From contig NC_056527.1 of the NCBI RefSeq assembly GCF_019175285.1, positions 108,083,129 to 108,147,128 of the forward strand: a stretch of DNA of 64,000 nt, written 5' to 3'. Position numbers and translations under genes: made by a program. Each line of letters opens with the position of its first letter. Positions within the stretch are counted from its first letter, which is position 1. Origin of the DNA: Sceloporus undulatus. Lineage: Eukaryota; Chordata; Lepidosauria; Squamata; Phrynosomatidae. The notes below the pieces were generated by a model that saw only the letters and a list, made by a program, of their open reading frames with translations, ran no database searches and had not been told where the DNA came from. This document shows, one piece after another, positions 11,495 through 22,700 of the stretch.

Positions 11495-12209
11495 CTACAG
11501 TTTTGAGATGATCTGATAGAGGAAGAAAAGCAAGATGAGGATGACAGATCCTATTAGGATATAGCGCAGCAGGCGGGGAAAGTTACCTGTAAGAGACAGA
11601 GGAGAAGCCATCTCACTTTTTTTCCTACTGTAAGGAGCAGAGCAAAATAGCTCAAAAATATGGGAACAGAGCTTGAAACTGGTTGGGGGATTTTGGGCAT
11701 TGTTGTCTGACATAAATTTTTCCAAATTCTACAAAAGAAGTTGACTTTTACAGGATCCTACATTACTACAATCCATCTAGCTTAGTCTTTAGCTGCTCTG
11801 CTTAGTCTTAGCTGATGCAAGATTCCCAAAGAAGAATATTTCCCCCAGCTTTAACTGGAGATGGCAGAGTCTGAGCTCAGCACGGATGACATACAAAGCA
11901 TGTGCACTGAGCTCAAGTTCCACAAATTTTTGGGGGGAGGGGAGAATGAAGTTTGCATCTGAAGTGTGCAAGTTGGGGTGGGAGAAGAATCTCACTTGGG
12001 GCAACAAAATCCGGTTGTTCTCCAATGTACTGGTAAATGGCCAGGATCTTCTTTTTGTCCGAGTCAGGATAATCAAACCAAAGCGGCCGACTGGGCGAAG
12101 AGTCCGCTGTTTCGCTAGCATCCCCCACACTTTCTGCAGGTGCTGTAGGCCCAAGAAATAATATTTTAAAAAGTACTAATAGTGAGTGTTCCTGTGTTTC
12201 AGAAACCAT
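11495..12209 (-). CDS. FIMP: FIMP-like (C16orf92) small membrane protein, 5' end uncertain
   Basis: Two exons are clear on the minus strand: 12142-11996 (if spliced from an upstream exon) and 11586-11495, joined by a 409-bp GT-AG intron in phase 1. The first encodes an acidic, Ser-rich stretch followed by the diagnostic segment FDYPDSDKKKILAIYQYIGE; the second encodes NFPRLLRYILIGSVILILLF and FLYQIISKL then a stop, one strong transmembrane helix with a tiny tail. This matches human C16orf92/FIMP (fertilization influencing membrane protein) as I remember it (FDYPDSD, then IGEKP and a C-terminal helix). Human FIMP is also convergent with TLCD3B, so position supports the call. In mouse, FIMP is reported to act in sperm-egg fusion. 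The 5' end is open: reading straight upstream gives ATG at 12209 with a hydrophobic HSLLVLFKILFLG stretch that could serve as a signal peptide (about 101 residues in total), but a good acceptor also sits at 12143-12144, which would imply an unseen signal-peptide exon. Confidence 0.8.
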
Positions 12210-12862
12210 TTTAAAAAATGATATACCAGACGTGAAGAATCTGTGCTCTTTCCCTCCTCCAACTGTTACTGGATTCCACTTTCCATCAGCCCCAGTCTCG
12301 CCAGTGGTGAGGGGTGAGATGAGGTGCATTTCAGAGATATCTGCAGAACCACAGATTTCCCCAACCCTGTTATGAATACAAATACAAAATACTTTTATTT
12401 TACTTTCATTTTTGAAGAATTTGCCAGGAATTTCATCTTCAAATGAAAGTGAGTTTTTCTTGCAGGTTAGCTTTAACAATGCTTTACAGACATCCTGAGC
12501 TTGGAAGCATTGCTTTGTTGAACTACAATTCTCAGAATTCCCCAGCCACAACATAGGCATTCTTTTCCCCATACCCCATCAATTAATGGTCATTGTTATT
12601 ATTTTATTTACTTATATCTCACCTTTCTCCCATTTCAGGGATTCATGAACCCCTGTTCCATATTCCTTTGCACGGGTGAAAAAATGACAAAGGGTTCCTT
12701 GATGCAGGCTGCACTGCAGGGTAGGTATGGAGGACGAAAGCTGGGTAATTTTAACATTATCCAAACCTGATAAGTCCAACTGTTTCCACTACAGTTGCTA
12801 CTGCTGTGAAAACAGTTCATTGCTTCACCTCACCAAATAGCCTCCCTTGGACCTGCAAACTT

Positions 12863-12958
12863 ACTCCAGATGTGTTGGACTGAAACTCCCATCATCCCAA
12901 ACGAATGGGCTCATAGTGGCAGTAAGTAATAGGATTTGAAGTCCAACACGTTCTGAGT
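12863..12958. mobile_element. Family B palindromic repeat
   Basis: CCAGATGTGTTGGACTGAAA at the left pairs with TTGAAGTCCAACACG at the right. Confidence 0.6.
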
Positions 12959-13416
12959 GGAGTGGAATGATGGAGGATGGCAGTTACATAGTATAGTGCA
13001 TAAGTGATTTTCAACTGGTTTTAACCTGGATCAGTAAAAGACTGGAATCTCTTCATTCTGCAATTGTGTTGATGCTCCATCTATTCCAAAGAGACTGTGT
13101 TCCATATTTTTCCCCACTGGAAACCACAGCAATTAAAGCAGGTAGGGTTAGGGCCATAACCATGGCACAGACCACAACTTGAGTAAATCACTTCTTGCAA
13201 CTCAAACTCCTCATATCCCCCAGCTGGCATCCTGGAAGTAGTGGTCCCCAAAAGTTAGTTTTTCAAACTGGGAGATAGACACACAGACCTTTGGACAATA
13301 AGACAAGATATATAAGCTGTTGGTTAAACTTAAGGTCCATTTTCTCTGCCATGACTGCCAATTGCTCATGTATCCTGCAGAAGTGATTTCTTTCTTACTC
13401 AGCGCTGTGCTTTTTA

Positions 13417-13478
13417 TTGCATCTACACTGCAGAATCAATGCGGTTAGACACCATTTAAACTGCCATAGCTGAGTGGA
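13417..13478. mobile_element. Family A fragment
   Basis: GCATCTACACTGCAGAATCA followed by TAGACACCATTTAAACTGCC, one arm of family A. Confidence 0.6.
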
Positions 13479-13989
13479 CATTACCACAGAAGCCCTGTTC
13501 TTGCAGTAATTGCATCAGTTTTTAAGAAAATGGAAACAGAACAGGTTCAGAGCAGCCATTATTGCATGTCTTCACAATCACGCAACTGGAGCAGTTGCTG
13601 CCATAGTGTCCTCTTTCTGACTCCCTCTTAACCTCACCTCCTTGTCCTATGTCCTACCCAGCATGCCTTTTGTTCTGTTTTTTAATCCCCCCCCACAGAC
13701 AATTGTGGAGCTCTGCTACCGCAATATGTTTTTTAAAAAGTGGCAATTAGGCCATTTGGAATTAGTGAGGGGGTATGGGGGAGAGGAGACACTGACACCA
13801 CGCAACTGCCAATATTGCAACTGTCCCGGCAATACATTACGCACCTGGACCCTCATTGATGGGTTTCCCATCTGAAAAGGGATGCCCTAACTGTGCTTGG
13901 GGAATGCAGCAGCTACAGATTGGAGGTAGTGGCAGCATGCCATACGTATTGCCAAAGCTACTTTTTTGGTTCTAATTGCTGTTCAAAAG

Positions 13990-14162
13990 CTGTGTGTAGT
14001 AAACTTCAGTGCTATGGAATTCTGTGATTTGAACTTTTGTGGAATGTTCAGCTTCTCTGGCAAAGAGCTCTGGTGCCACAATGCAGTACAAATCCCAGGA
14101 TTCCATGGGATGGAGCCATGGCAGTCAAAGCAGTGTATGAATTCTGCAGTGTGGCAGCAGCC
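13990..14162. mobile_element. Family A palindromic MITE, degenerate
   Basis: Contains GCTATGGAATTCTGTG, AGAGCTCTGGTGCCACA and CTGCAGTGTGGCAGCAGCC. Confidence 0.65.
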
Positions 14163-14250
14163 TTTGACAGAAAAGGCTGGGTTGAAACTAGAATCTTCTG
14201 CATTCGAAGGATATTCTACCGAGCTATGCCTGCTTCTGCCTCATCTGCCT

Positions 14251-14338
14251 AGGACCCTCCAGATGTGTATGACTGAGGTCTGTCAACCATATTGGCTGCA
14301 GCTGAGGGTAGTTGTAGTCCAGCATGTTGGGAAGGTTT
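14251..14338. mobile_element. Family B palindromic repeat
   Basis: ACCCTCCAGATGTGTATGAC, then GTAGTTGTAGTCCAGCATGT. Confidence 0.6.
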
Positions 14339-14744
14339 GGTATCGTATGTACAGCCGCTGGGATCCAGTTTGAGAGGACATTCTGAAGAGGCAGTTGGAG
14401 GCATCCAGGAAGACACTTAGAACTGACAAAGCTTAACATATGATTTAACAGTAACACCTGAACAAAGAATTTTAATAGAAAAGTAATGAAAACTTACAAA
14501 ATGTTAAAAGTTTAAAAGGAATACCAATGATGATATACTTTTTTCGTTAACAATACTAATCTCTAAAAGATAATCCTCTCTTCCTCCACATTATTATTTA
14601 CAAAGCCAGACATGTTTTGACCCTAAGTTAACTGGTTAACTGTTATCATTGTTGGTGTCCCTTTCAAGCTTTTAACATTTTGTATGTTTTAATATTGCGT
14701 TATTAAATTTGGCTGTTCAGGTTTTATTGTTACAAGCATTTTAG

Positions 14745-14922
14745 GCCTATGTGTGTGCTGTACTGGTTTAAGCACTGGACTATGACTCTGGAGATCAGGG
14801 CTCAATTTCCCACTCAGCCATGGAAACCCACTGGATGATTGTGGGGGAATCACACACTCTCAGTCCCATAAAACCCTGTGATAGGGTCGCCATAAGTAAA
14901 AAATGACTTGAAGACACACAAC
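14745..14922 (+). mobile_element. tRNA-derived SINE
   Basis: Shows ACTGGTTTAAGCACTGGACT (promoter-like head), CCACTCAGCCATGGAAACCC, then CCCTGTGATAGGGTCGCCAT and GACTTGAAGACACACAAC. The same family occurs at 32920, 59418, 59850 and 60238. It is not a functional tRNA gene. Confidence 0.75.
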
Positions 14923-15319
14923 TTTGACTTTATTGTATAGTTATTTCTAATCAACTTACTATTTATCTGCTTTGTTGGTTCCTAAGCTTTGCTTTTTTAA
15001 TTGCCCAACTGGTGGATCAAGCTTCTTCTCCCTTTTACATATGGCAACTGTGCTCACCTGTCATAAACTGAGAGAAAGTCAGGCTAACCTTTACAAGACT
15101 TGTTAAAGCATGCAGAAGCTGGAGTGAGCAGAAATGCCCCATGGTCACTCCAGGCCACCCACACATCTCTATGACATCACAGTGTAAGCCCCTCTATTCC
15201 AACCTTGATTCTTCAATATTCAAGATTATTCCCCCCCCCCCTTTAAATGTTTTTATGTGTATTCCCACAAAGTAAGAAAGACCACTCCAAACCTCTCAGG
15301 ACCCAAGAGAAGAATCAAG

Positions 15320-15785
15320 AGACTGCATGGAATCAGGTTTATTATATGTTTTCTTTTTCATGTCAAAAAGGCACACTTTTCAGAAGAGACCCAGACAAGA
15401 GGGGGAAGGCTTGGCCTGCCCCTGCTTGTCATCTCTAAGGAGTTTATCACATGGAGGCAAATTACGTAAATCCCGTGCAGAAACGGTATTTAAAAGTATG
15501 AAAAAAAAAAGACTGCAAAAAGTGCATTGTTTTTCAGACGTTTTTGTTTGAAAGTAAAACTTTCTGAAAGTAAAAAGGAGTGGATTTTGGTGACTTTCCA
15601 TTCGGGTTAATGTTGTGTTATTTCTCCTTCACACAAACGTCATTTGAAAATCTACCCACTTCTATGGGTTTTTTCTACCGTAGTTTAAATTCAGTTTCTG
15701 AATGGGATCCATCCCATGTGATAAACTCCTAAGGCACTTGAAGAAGATTCAGCTGGAAAGCATTCCCTCCAATCTCCGGTCTCTT
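15320..15785 (-). other. MVP: MVP 3' UTR with candidate polyadenylation signal
   Basis: Downstream of the MVP stop on minus the first reasonable AATAAA is at 15343-15338 (plus TTTATT). No strongly GT-rich element follows, so the 3' end is tentative. No open frame of interest lies here. Confidence 0.35.
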
Positions 15786-18700
15786 TCAGGCCTCTGAAGG
15801 TTTGGGCATAATGCCCAGCAGCCCTCCTGCAGCTGTGAAGAGGTTGATAGGGGAGGAACCATCTGTGATAAGTGTGGATTGGATGCCCAGGCCTTGGAGT
15901 AGTTTTGCCTGTGGGAAAAAAAGGAAAGTGAAATTTTGTCTCCATTGCCTCTTTGTTAACAAAACTGGATTACAAGACTTCCGATTCCCTATTGCTAAAT
16001 CCAATCTTGGAAATGCTAGATTCTGGCAATTGCACTCCCCTTAAAAAGGAACATTCACAAGCTCTGTTGTTAATGTTCTCAAGGTCTGTTATTCCCCACA
16101 CATCCCTCAGGTCCTTATGAAGGAAATGAGCTGCTGTATGCCAGCTCAACCAATTTGTCCATCTGGCTCACCATTATCTACTCCAGCTAAGAGCCTCAGG
16201 CTGAGATCAGGCTGCAGCTCCTGCTACACTGAAGACTGAATTTGGAGTGTTTGAGGTGCAAAGCACATGCTCTACCATAGGCAATTATACCCCACCCCCC
16301 TTTACCAAGGAGGTCCCATTTGGAAGAAGCACCATTTATTTGCTCCCAGTCTGGGTCAACCTCATTGTGTTTCTCACCTGCATCTCAGGCCCGGCCACTG
16401 CAATGTCCCGGATTGTGTTGGCTCCCAGGGACTTGATCACAGCTTCAAATTTCCTCACTTCGACGGCAGCCAGTGCTTCAGCCCGGGCCACATCCAAGTC
16501 AGCCTGAGCCTTGGAAAAGCGCAGTTCCTGTTCCCGTGCTTGGGCCAAGCGCTGCAGCTCAGATTCCTGCAAAGGATTATGGAAGGGTAACATTGTTAGT
16601 GCAGTCATGGGATGCAGTGTGACTGGAACGAAGGGGAAAGCCTGCATTTTGAGTAACATTGTACCTAGGGCGTCTGGGACTAGATGTTAAGATCTGTAAA
16701 TGGAAAGAAAACACTGGTGCTGTTCCTTAAAACAGCATTGCAATGATTTATGGGGACATTCTGCTTTGATTCATATGATTCCAGTTCTGGAAGAACCTAT
16801 TTGTGTTACACCATGTCCACTACTGTTCAATGCTTGCTTTGCATGGAAGAGCATCTTTGGATCCAGCCTGCTATCTCTAACATTAAAGATACCTTTTAGC
16901 TGAGCTCAAAAAAAGTTACTGTTTGGGATTACAGCTCCCCAAATCCCCCAGCCACCATGACCATTGTGATTCTGGGAGATACAGTCCTCCTCACCCAAAA
17001 CCAGGAACGCTTTCCAAGCTCTACCTCTTAGCATGGCTGGACCTCTCTAGCCATTGGACTTTTAAAGTTCTTAAGCCCCTTCTGAGAGCAGGTTTTTGTT
17101 TATTATACATCATGTTTTTAATTAATACAAAATTACACTAAGACTATGATAATGCCCCAGTACTAGAAATGCCCTAGGGCTAAAAAAAAAACCCACCACA
17201 GATAATTTTTTTTATAAAACAGGGAGTGCATAAGACTATTAACAGTCTAGAGGTGCACTTAAAGAAAGCTGAGAGCACTTTGGAAAAATTGCCCCTTTTA
17301 GAGTCCCAGAATTCTCCAGTCGCTATGCTGAGGAATTACAGAAGTTGGGACTCCAAAAAAGTAATGATTCCAATCTCTGGAGTGTCAAGGAGTTTAAACA
17401 AGTCTGTTGAGAGCTGGGGGGAAGAAAGCTGGTGCCACCTTTCTGAGATGGGTTTGCAGGTGCTCATTTTGAGTAGGGAACAGTGGTTGGAGTCTTAGTG
17501 CCTAAAATAGACTGCAAACAGACATGGGAGGAATGGTAAGGACTCACAGTCTCTATAGCAGTTGCTTCTGCCTTCAGTTTGGCCTGCAGGACTGCCCCTT
17601 CGCCTTCAATCCGGGCTGCTTCCGCTCGCGACTGGGCCTCAGCTTTAGCTGCCCCAGTACTCTCCACTGCCGTGCTGTGGAAAAAGAAGCACATGGAACA
17701 ATGGAGCTCATAGGGAAATTGTTTGCCATTGAGTAGACAATGCACAGCTATGCCTGTGGTTGTTCCTTGGGCCTCCATACCATAACCTTACCTGAGTGCT
17801 TCCAGTTCCAGCAGGTCCTTCCGGGCCTTTTCAGCCTCAGCCTGGTCGAGGATTTTCTGCCGTTCCAGACGTCCTCTAGCCTCTTGCTCCAACCTCTCTG
17901 CCTCATGCCTGAGATGAGGAGGGAAGGGGGAGGCAGTGGAATCAGAGAAGGGGTAAATGAAGGTCAGAACAAGAAAGACAAAACACAGCAGAGATCCATC
18001 CATTTCAGAGGCTGTTAAAAGGCATTCCCCAAGGAGAACTGGGAGAAGGAGTAGGTCTCAAGGAGGGGAAAAAAAATCTATGTGTGATGGCAGAGACTGC
18101 CAGCAGTTCCTGGTTGAGAAAGACAAGTGAGCAGGATGACTTCAAGATGTGCGCTGAATTTTTTTGAAAACCATAGATTGGGACCATTTAAGAGAGGAGA
18201 ATTTAGGAGGTTTTGAGCTACAGAGGAGATACACTTGGAAAAGTCTGTCATGCTTGCTGCAATTTCAGAAGCTACAGAGATGGCTGAGTCAAATTTCCAA
18301 TACTTCTATATGGCTCTGTATAGCTCTTTGCGTCATCCCATGGCTAGCAAAAAGGAAAGCAAGGGATGAGGACTTGTTTTGTTGTTTGCACAATTTCTTG
18401 ATCAATAGAAAAGGCTACTCCTGAGTTGGTGTCATCAGCACAGTCAGCATTTCCTCTGCCTTGTACTCCCCTTGAGTTCTTACAGTTCTTTCCATCCCTC
18501 AATCCAGAAGAGAGAAACCTAGACTGTTTTGCTAACTTCCAGAAGATTCTGCAGATCAAATGAAGGGCCAGAAAGTTATTGTCAGACAGCCGCTCCTGAC
18601 TCCATCAGCAGCTCTTCTACTCCCTTCCTCTGAAGGAAAGTGCCTGAGATCTAAACTGCAGTAGAGCTTGGAAAGGTTACTTTTTCTACACTCCAGCTCC

Positions 18701-19705
18701 CAGAATTCCTCAGTCAGCATGGCCATAGTAGTGCCACTGGCCATATTGGCCCAGGGATTCTGAGAGTTGCAATCCAAAGAAGTAACTTCCTTGCTCTTGA
18801 CTAACATACTGTATTTTATCCCAATCCCTTATTTTATTCCTTTTTCGGTGTGAATTTTAACCTTAAGATGTTTTGGTAGCCATTGTTGGCTGGTAAAGTG
18901 AAGTAGAAATTAGTTAATAAATTACACAATTTCTATGAGATTAAAAAATTGCTTGTCTTTGGCACTGAATTTGGATCCTTCAGCAAGAGCATACTTAGCA
19001 CTAGGTTTTCATCATTTCCAGGACACTCAGCATTTGACATGGTTCCTCCAGGTTCAGGCCAAGTCCAGACTTTGGAAAAGCTAGGGTTTTTTAAATCCAG
19101 CTCCCATAATCTCCTCATCATCATACTGACTGCAAGACCTTTCATCCAAAAAACTAACTTTCCAAAGCTCTGGAAGACTTTTAAAAAGACTGGTGTTTCT
19201 AGGACTTTTGTAGAAAAGAAAGAGATGCAGCTACTTGACCAAAGAACTCTACTTTTTCAGGCAACATCAATGGGATGGAGGGTAGATCTTGCACCAATAC
19301 TCCTTTCTGCAGTTATTGTTAACCTGGTTTTATTTTGTGGCTTGCTTCAGATTCTAATGTTGGTGTATTTACTTCTTTTTTAAAATGCTCTTAATTTTCA
19401 TTGTATGCCACCAAGGGTGCATCTTCACTGTAAGAATAATGCAATTTGACACTACTTAATGTGCTATAGCTCCATCCCATACAATCTAGGGATTGGTAGG
19501 TGTTTTTTGTTTGTTTGTTTGTTTTGTATAGAAGGGATTTTAAAGAATGCCTTTAGCCTTTTCTGACAAATTGTGCTGGCGCCCCAACCTAACTACAAAT
19601 CCCAGAATCCTGTAGGATGGAGCCATGTCTGTTAAAGTGATATCAAATTGCATTATTTCTACCATGGAGGTGGCCCCAAGAGGAATTTGATTATTGGGCA
19701 GAACA

Positions 19706-19753
<48 letters not shown>

Positions 19754-22700
19754 AAATCCAGTAGAGAGTTTGGCTGTTTCATCCCATCAACCTGCCTAAC
19801 TCCCTCCCTAAGCTGTTCTGTACCTGGCTGCTGCCTCCTGTGAATTGGTGGTGATCTCAATGGCAAGCTGCACACTGCGCTGGAGGGAGTCTCGGGTTCT
19901 CTGGTCCACGGGTTCCACACTCTGGATGTCGATGCTGCTGATGACGAGGCCATTGGGGGCAAAGCGTAAGGAATTGCGCAGGGCCCCTTCCCCATCAAAT
20001 CCGAACACAGCGGCACAAATCAGGCGGTTTGAGTTCTGGGGACATATATACCAGTAAAACAATAGCACAGATTCTGTTTCTTCTAAGTCAGCACAGTCAT
20101 GATGCCAAATATACCCTGGAGCCAAAAACAGCTTTAATGACAACGAGTGCATTAGTAGCCAATTTCCCTCTCCAAGCACTAAGCAGTGTTGAGAAAGCCA
20201 GTATATTATAGTGGTTAAACTGGGGAAAACCAAGTTCAAATCTCCACTCAGCTATTAAACTCATTGGCTGACCTTATGTCAACCATTCTCTCTCAGCCTA
20301 ATCCACCTCACAGGGTTGTTGTCAGATAAAATGTCAAGGGTGGCCCGCCATTTATGCTTTAAATGTAATGAAGACATACACTACGTTCAAAAGGCTTACA
20401 TAGGTTGACTTTCCCTTATCCAAAATGCTTGGGAATAGAGGTGTTTTGGACTTTAGAATACCTGTATTTGCATATGTACATAATGAGATATCTCGGAGAT
20501 ATCTCATTATGTATATATCTAAACAGAAGTCTAAACACAAGTCTAAACACAAACTTCATTTATATTTCATATACACATATCCTGAAGGTAATTATATACA
20601 ATATTTTAAATAATTTTTTGCATAAAGCAAAGTTTGTGGACACTGAACTATCAGAAAGCAAAGGTGCCACTGTCTCAGCCACCCATGAAAAAAGTGGGTT
20701 CCAGAATTCAGGATAAGTGAGACTCAACATCTAATCCTATTTATATGCCAAGGAGAAGATGCTTCAATTCTACACAATTGTCAGAACAGAATACAGTAGG
20801 TCTCTCCAAGCCCAAAGTAACTGCCTCTGTCAGCCTTCCCCAGATATGCTGGATGACCACTCCATCAGTCCCAACCAGCATGGCCATTGACTTGCTGGGA
20901 TTAATGGGATGTATCTCTGAGGTCTAGTTGGGAAATGACAACACACTTTTTGACTACAACTTCCAGAATTCCATAGACAAACTAGCTGAAAAGTTTGGGG
21001 TAACTGTAATAAAGAAAAAGTATTTTTTCCAAAGTGTGGGCTTGATATTAAGCCAAGCTACAGACTACAATTAAAAAATAATATTTTTTTGGTAACCTTC
21101 AGATAACAGCCTATTTTTTTTTAAAGGGAGTTAAAACAGGGAAGGGAAAGGCAAGCCTGCCCAATTTACATGCTCAAACCAATACATAGCAGGGTGCAGG
21201 CTACAATGTGTAAGTTTCAGAGAAAGCTGACCAAACTTGTGGGATAAACATAACTGTCCATGCCCTCTCACAGCCCCTCCTCACCTACCTGCATCCTTCC
21301 ATCTGGTATAGAGGAACATGAGCCCAAAGAGAGGAAAAGATAAGACAGAGAGACAGAAAAAGATGTGCCTGGTTGTGATCTCTGAGTGACAGAGGTTTGA
21401 AGTAAAAAAGGCAAAAGGACTAGAGAGAGATCACCTTATGGAAGTCATCAAATGTGACGGCAGCCACAGCCCCACGGATGCGAGAGGCTAATGTTTTGCA
21501 GGCATCACCTACAAAATCTGGGACACTAAACAGGCGAGATGCTTCAGCAGCAGCAGGTATCTCAAAGTGCCTGATGAGAAAACAGGAGCAAACACTTTAT
21601 AGTCTTCATGACTGTACAAAGAACATAACAGTAGTGTTTATTCAATGTTCAGAAAACCTGCCTGTCTGTCTTGATAGGACTGTTTTCCACTGCTGAGAGC
21701 TGGGGGTGGCAAACTGTGGCCATTCAAATGTTGTTGGGACTACAATTCTCATAATCCCTCATTTAGTAAAAGAGATGGGAGTTGCAGACCTGAAACATTT
21801 AGAGGGCTACAGTTGCCTACCCCTGAAATACAGAATGGGCTTTGAGGACCCCAAGGTGCTTAGCCTTTGTTGATGGGTGTGTCTCCAACTTTGTGATCTA
21901 TGTTCTCGTGATGGTATTCATTCCTTTCCTTCTATACTTGCTCATGTATCTATCTGCAATTTTAAATTTATAGCCCACCCTTCACCTAACGGTCCCATGG
22001 TGAAATAATTCAGTATTGATAAAATAACATTTAAAAGCAAACAGACCTTAGAACCAATATAAGAAGCTCAAAACACTACCGTAATATGTTAAATACCATG
22101 GTCTTATCTTTATTCATCCATTTCCAAAAGCCTGGCTGTGTGTCTTGACTTGCCAAATGAATGTAGACAATGAAAGTGCCATCTACGTTTCTGAGGGAAA
22201 GGAATTCCATAACCTCAAGGTTAGCTGATAGAAGAATATCCACTTCCACACACAGAACCTAACTTCTGAAGCTGGTGCTATTGAAATATCTTCATTTCCC
22301 GGTATATTAATTTAAAATTCAAATTGCTTCAGGCCAAATGAGGTACGACAGGGAGTCATGTCAGGACTTTCTGGTTTACTTAAAAAGAAGATGGGAATGG
22401 TATTGGTTCTACATTTTACAGAAAAGGTGGAAGAGGGGAACTTTACAAAATCTGATACCTATTATTTAGCTATTCCTGGCTGTTTTTAAGCTGTTTTCTT
22501 CTAGGCTGTCCCTAATGCAGGAAACAAAGGGGGAAATTATTACTTTTTTTAAAAAAAGGAACTGAGAAGTATAGTTGGTATCTGCTGTGGTTTGGTTGTA
22601 GGAGCACCCATGGATACCAAAATCTATGGATGCTCAAGTCCCATGAAATTCAATGGGATAGTAAAATGTGCCCCTTATATAAAAGGACAAAATCAAAGTT

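Larger units (their letters stand above)
12210..15320. other. Interval between FIMP and MVP
   Basis: About 3.1 kb with no recognised exon except a possible unseen FIMP first exon. It contains palindromic repeat fragments (12863-12958, 13417-13478, 13990-14162, 14251-14338), a tRNA SINE (14745-14922) and a C-run at 15231-15240. DOC2A, which I recall as the FIMP neighbour in human, is not seen here. Confidence 0.6.
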
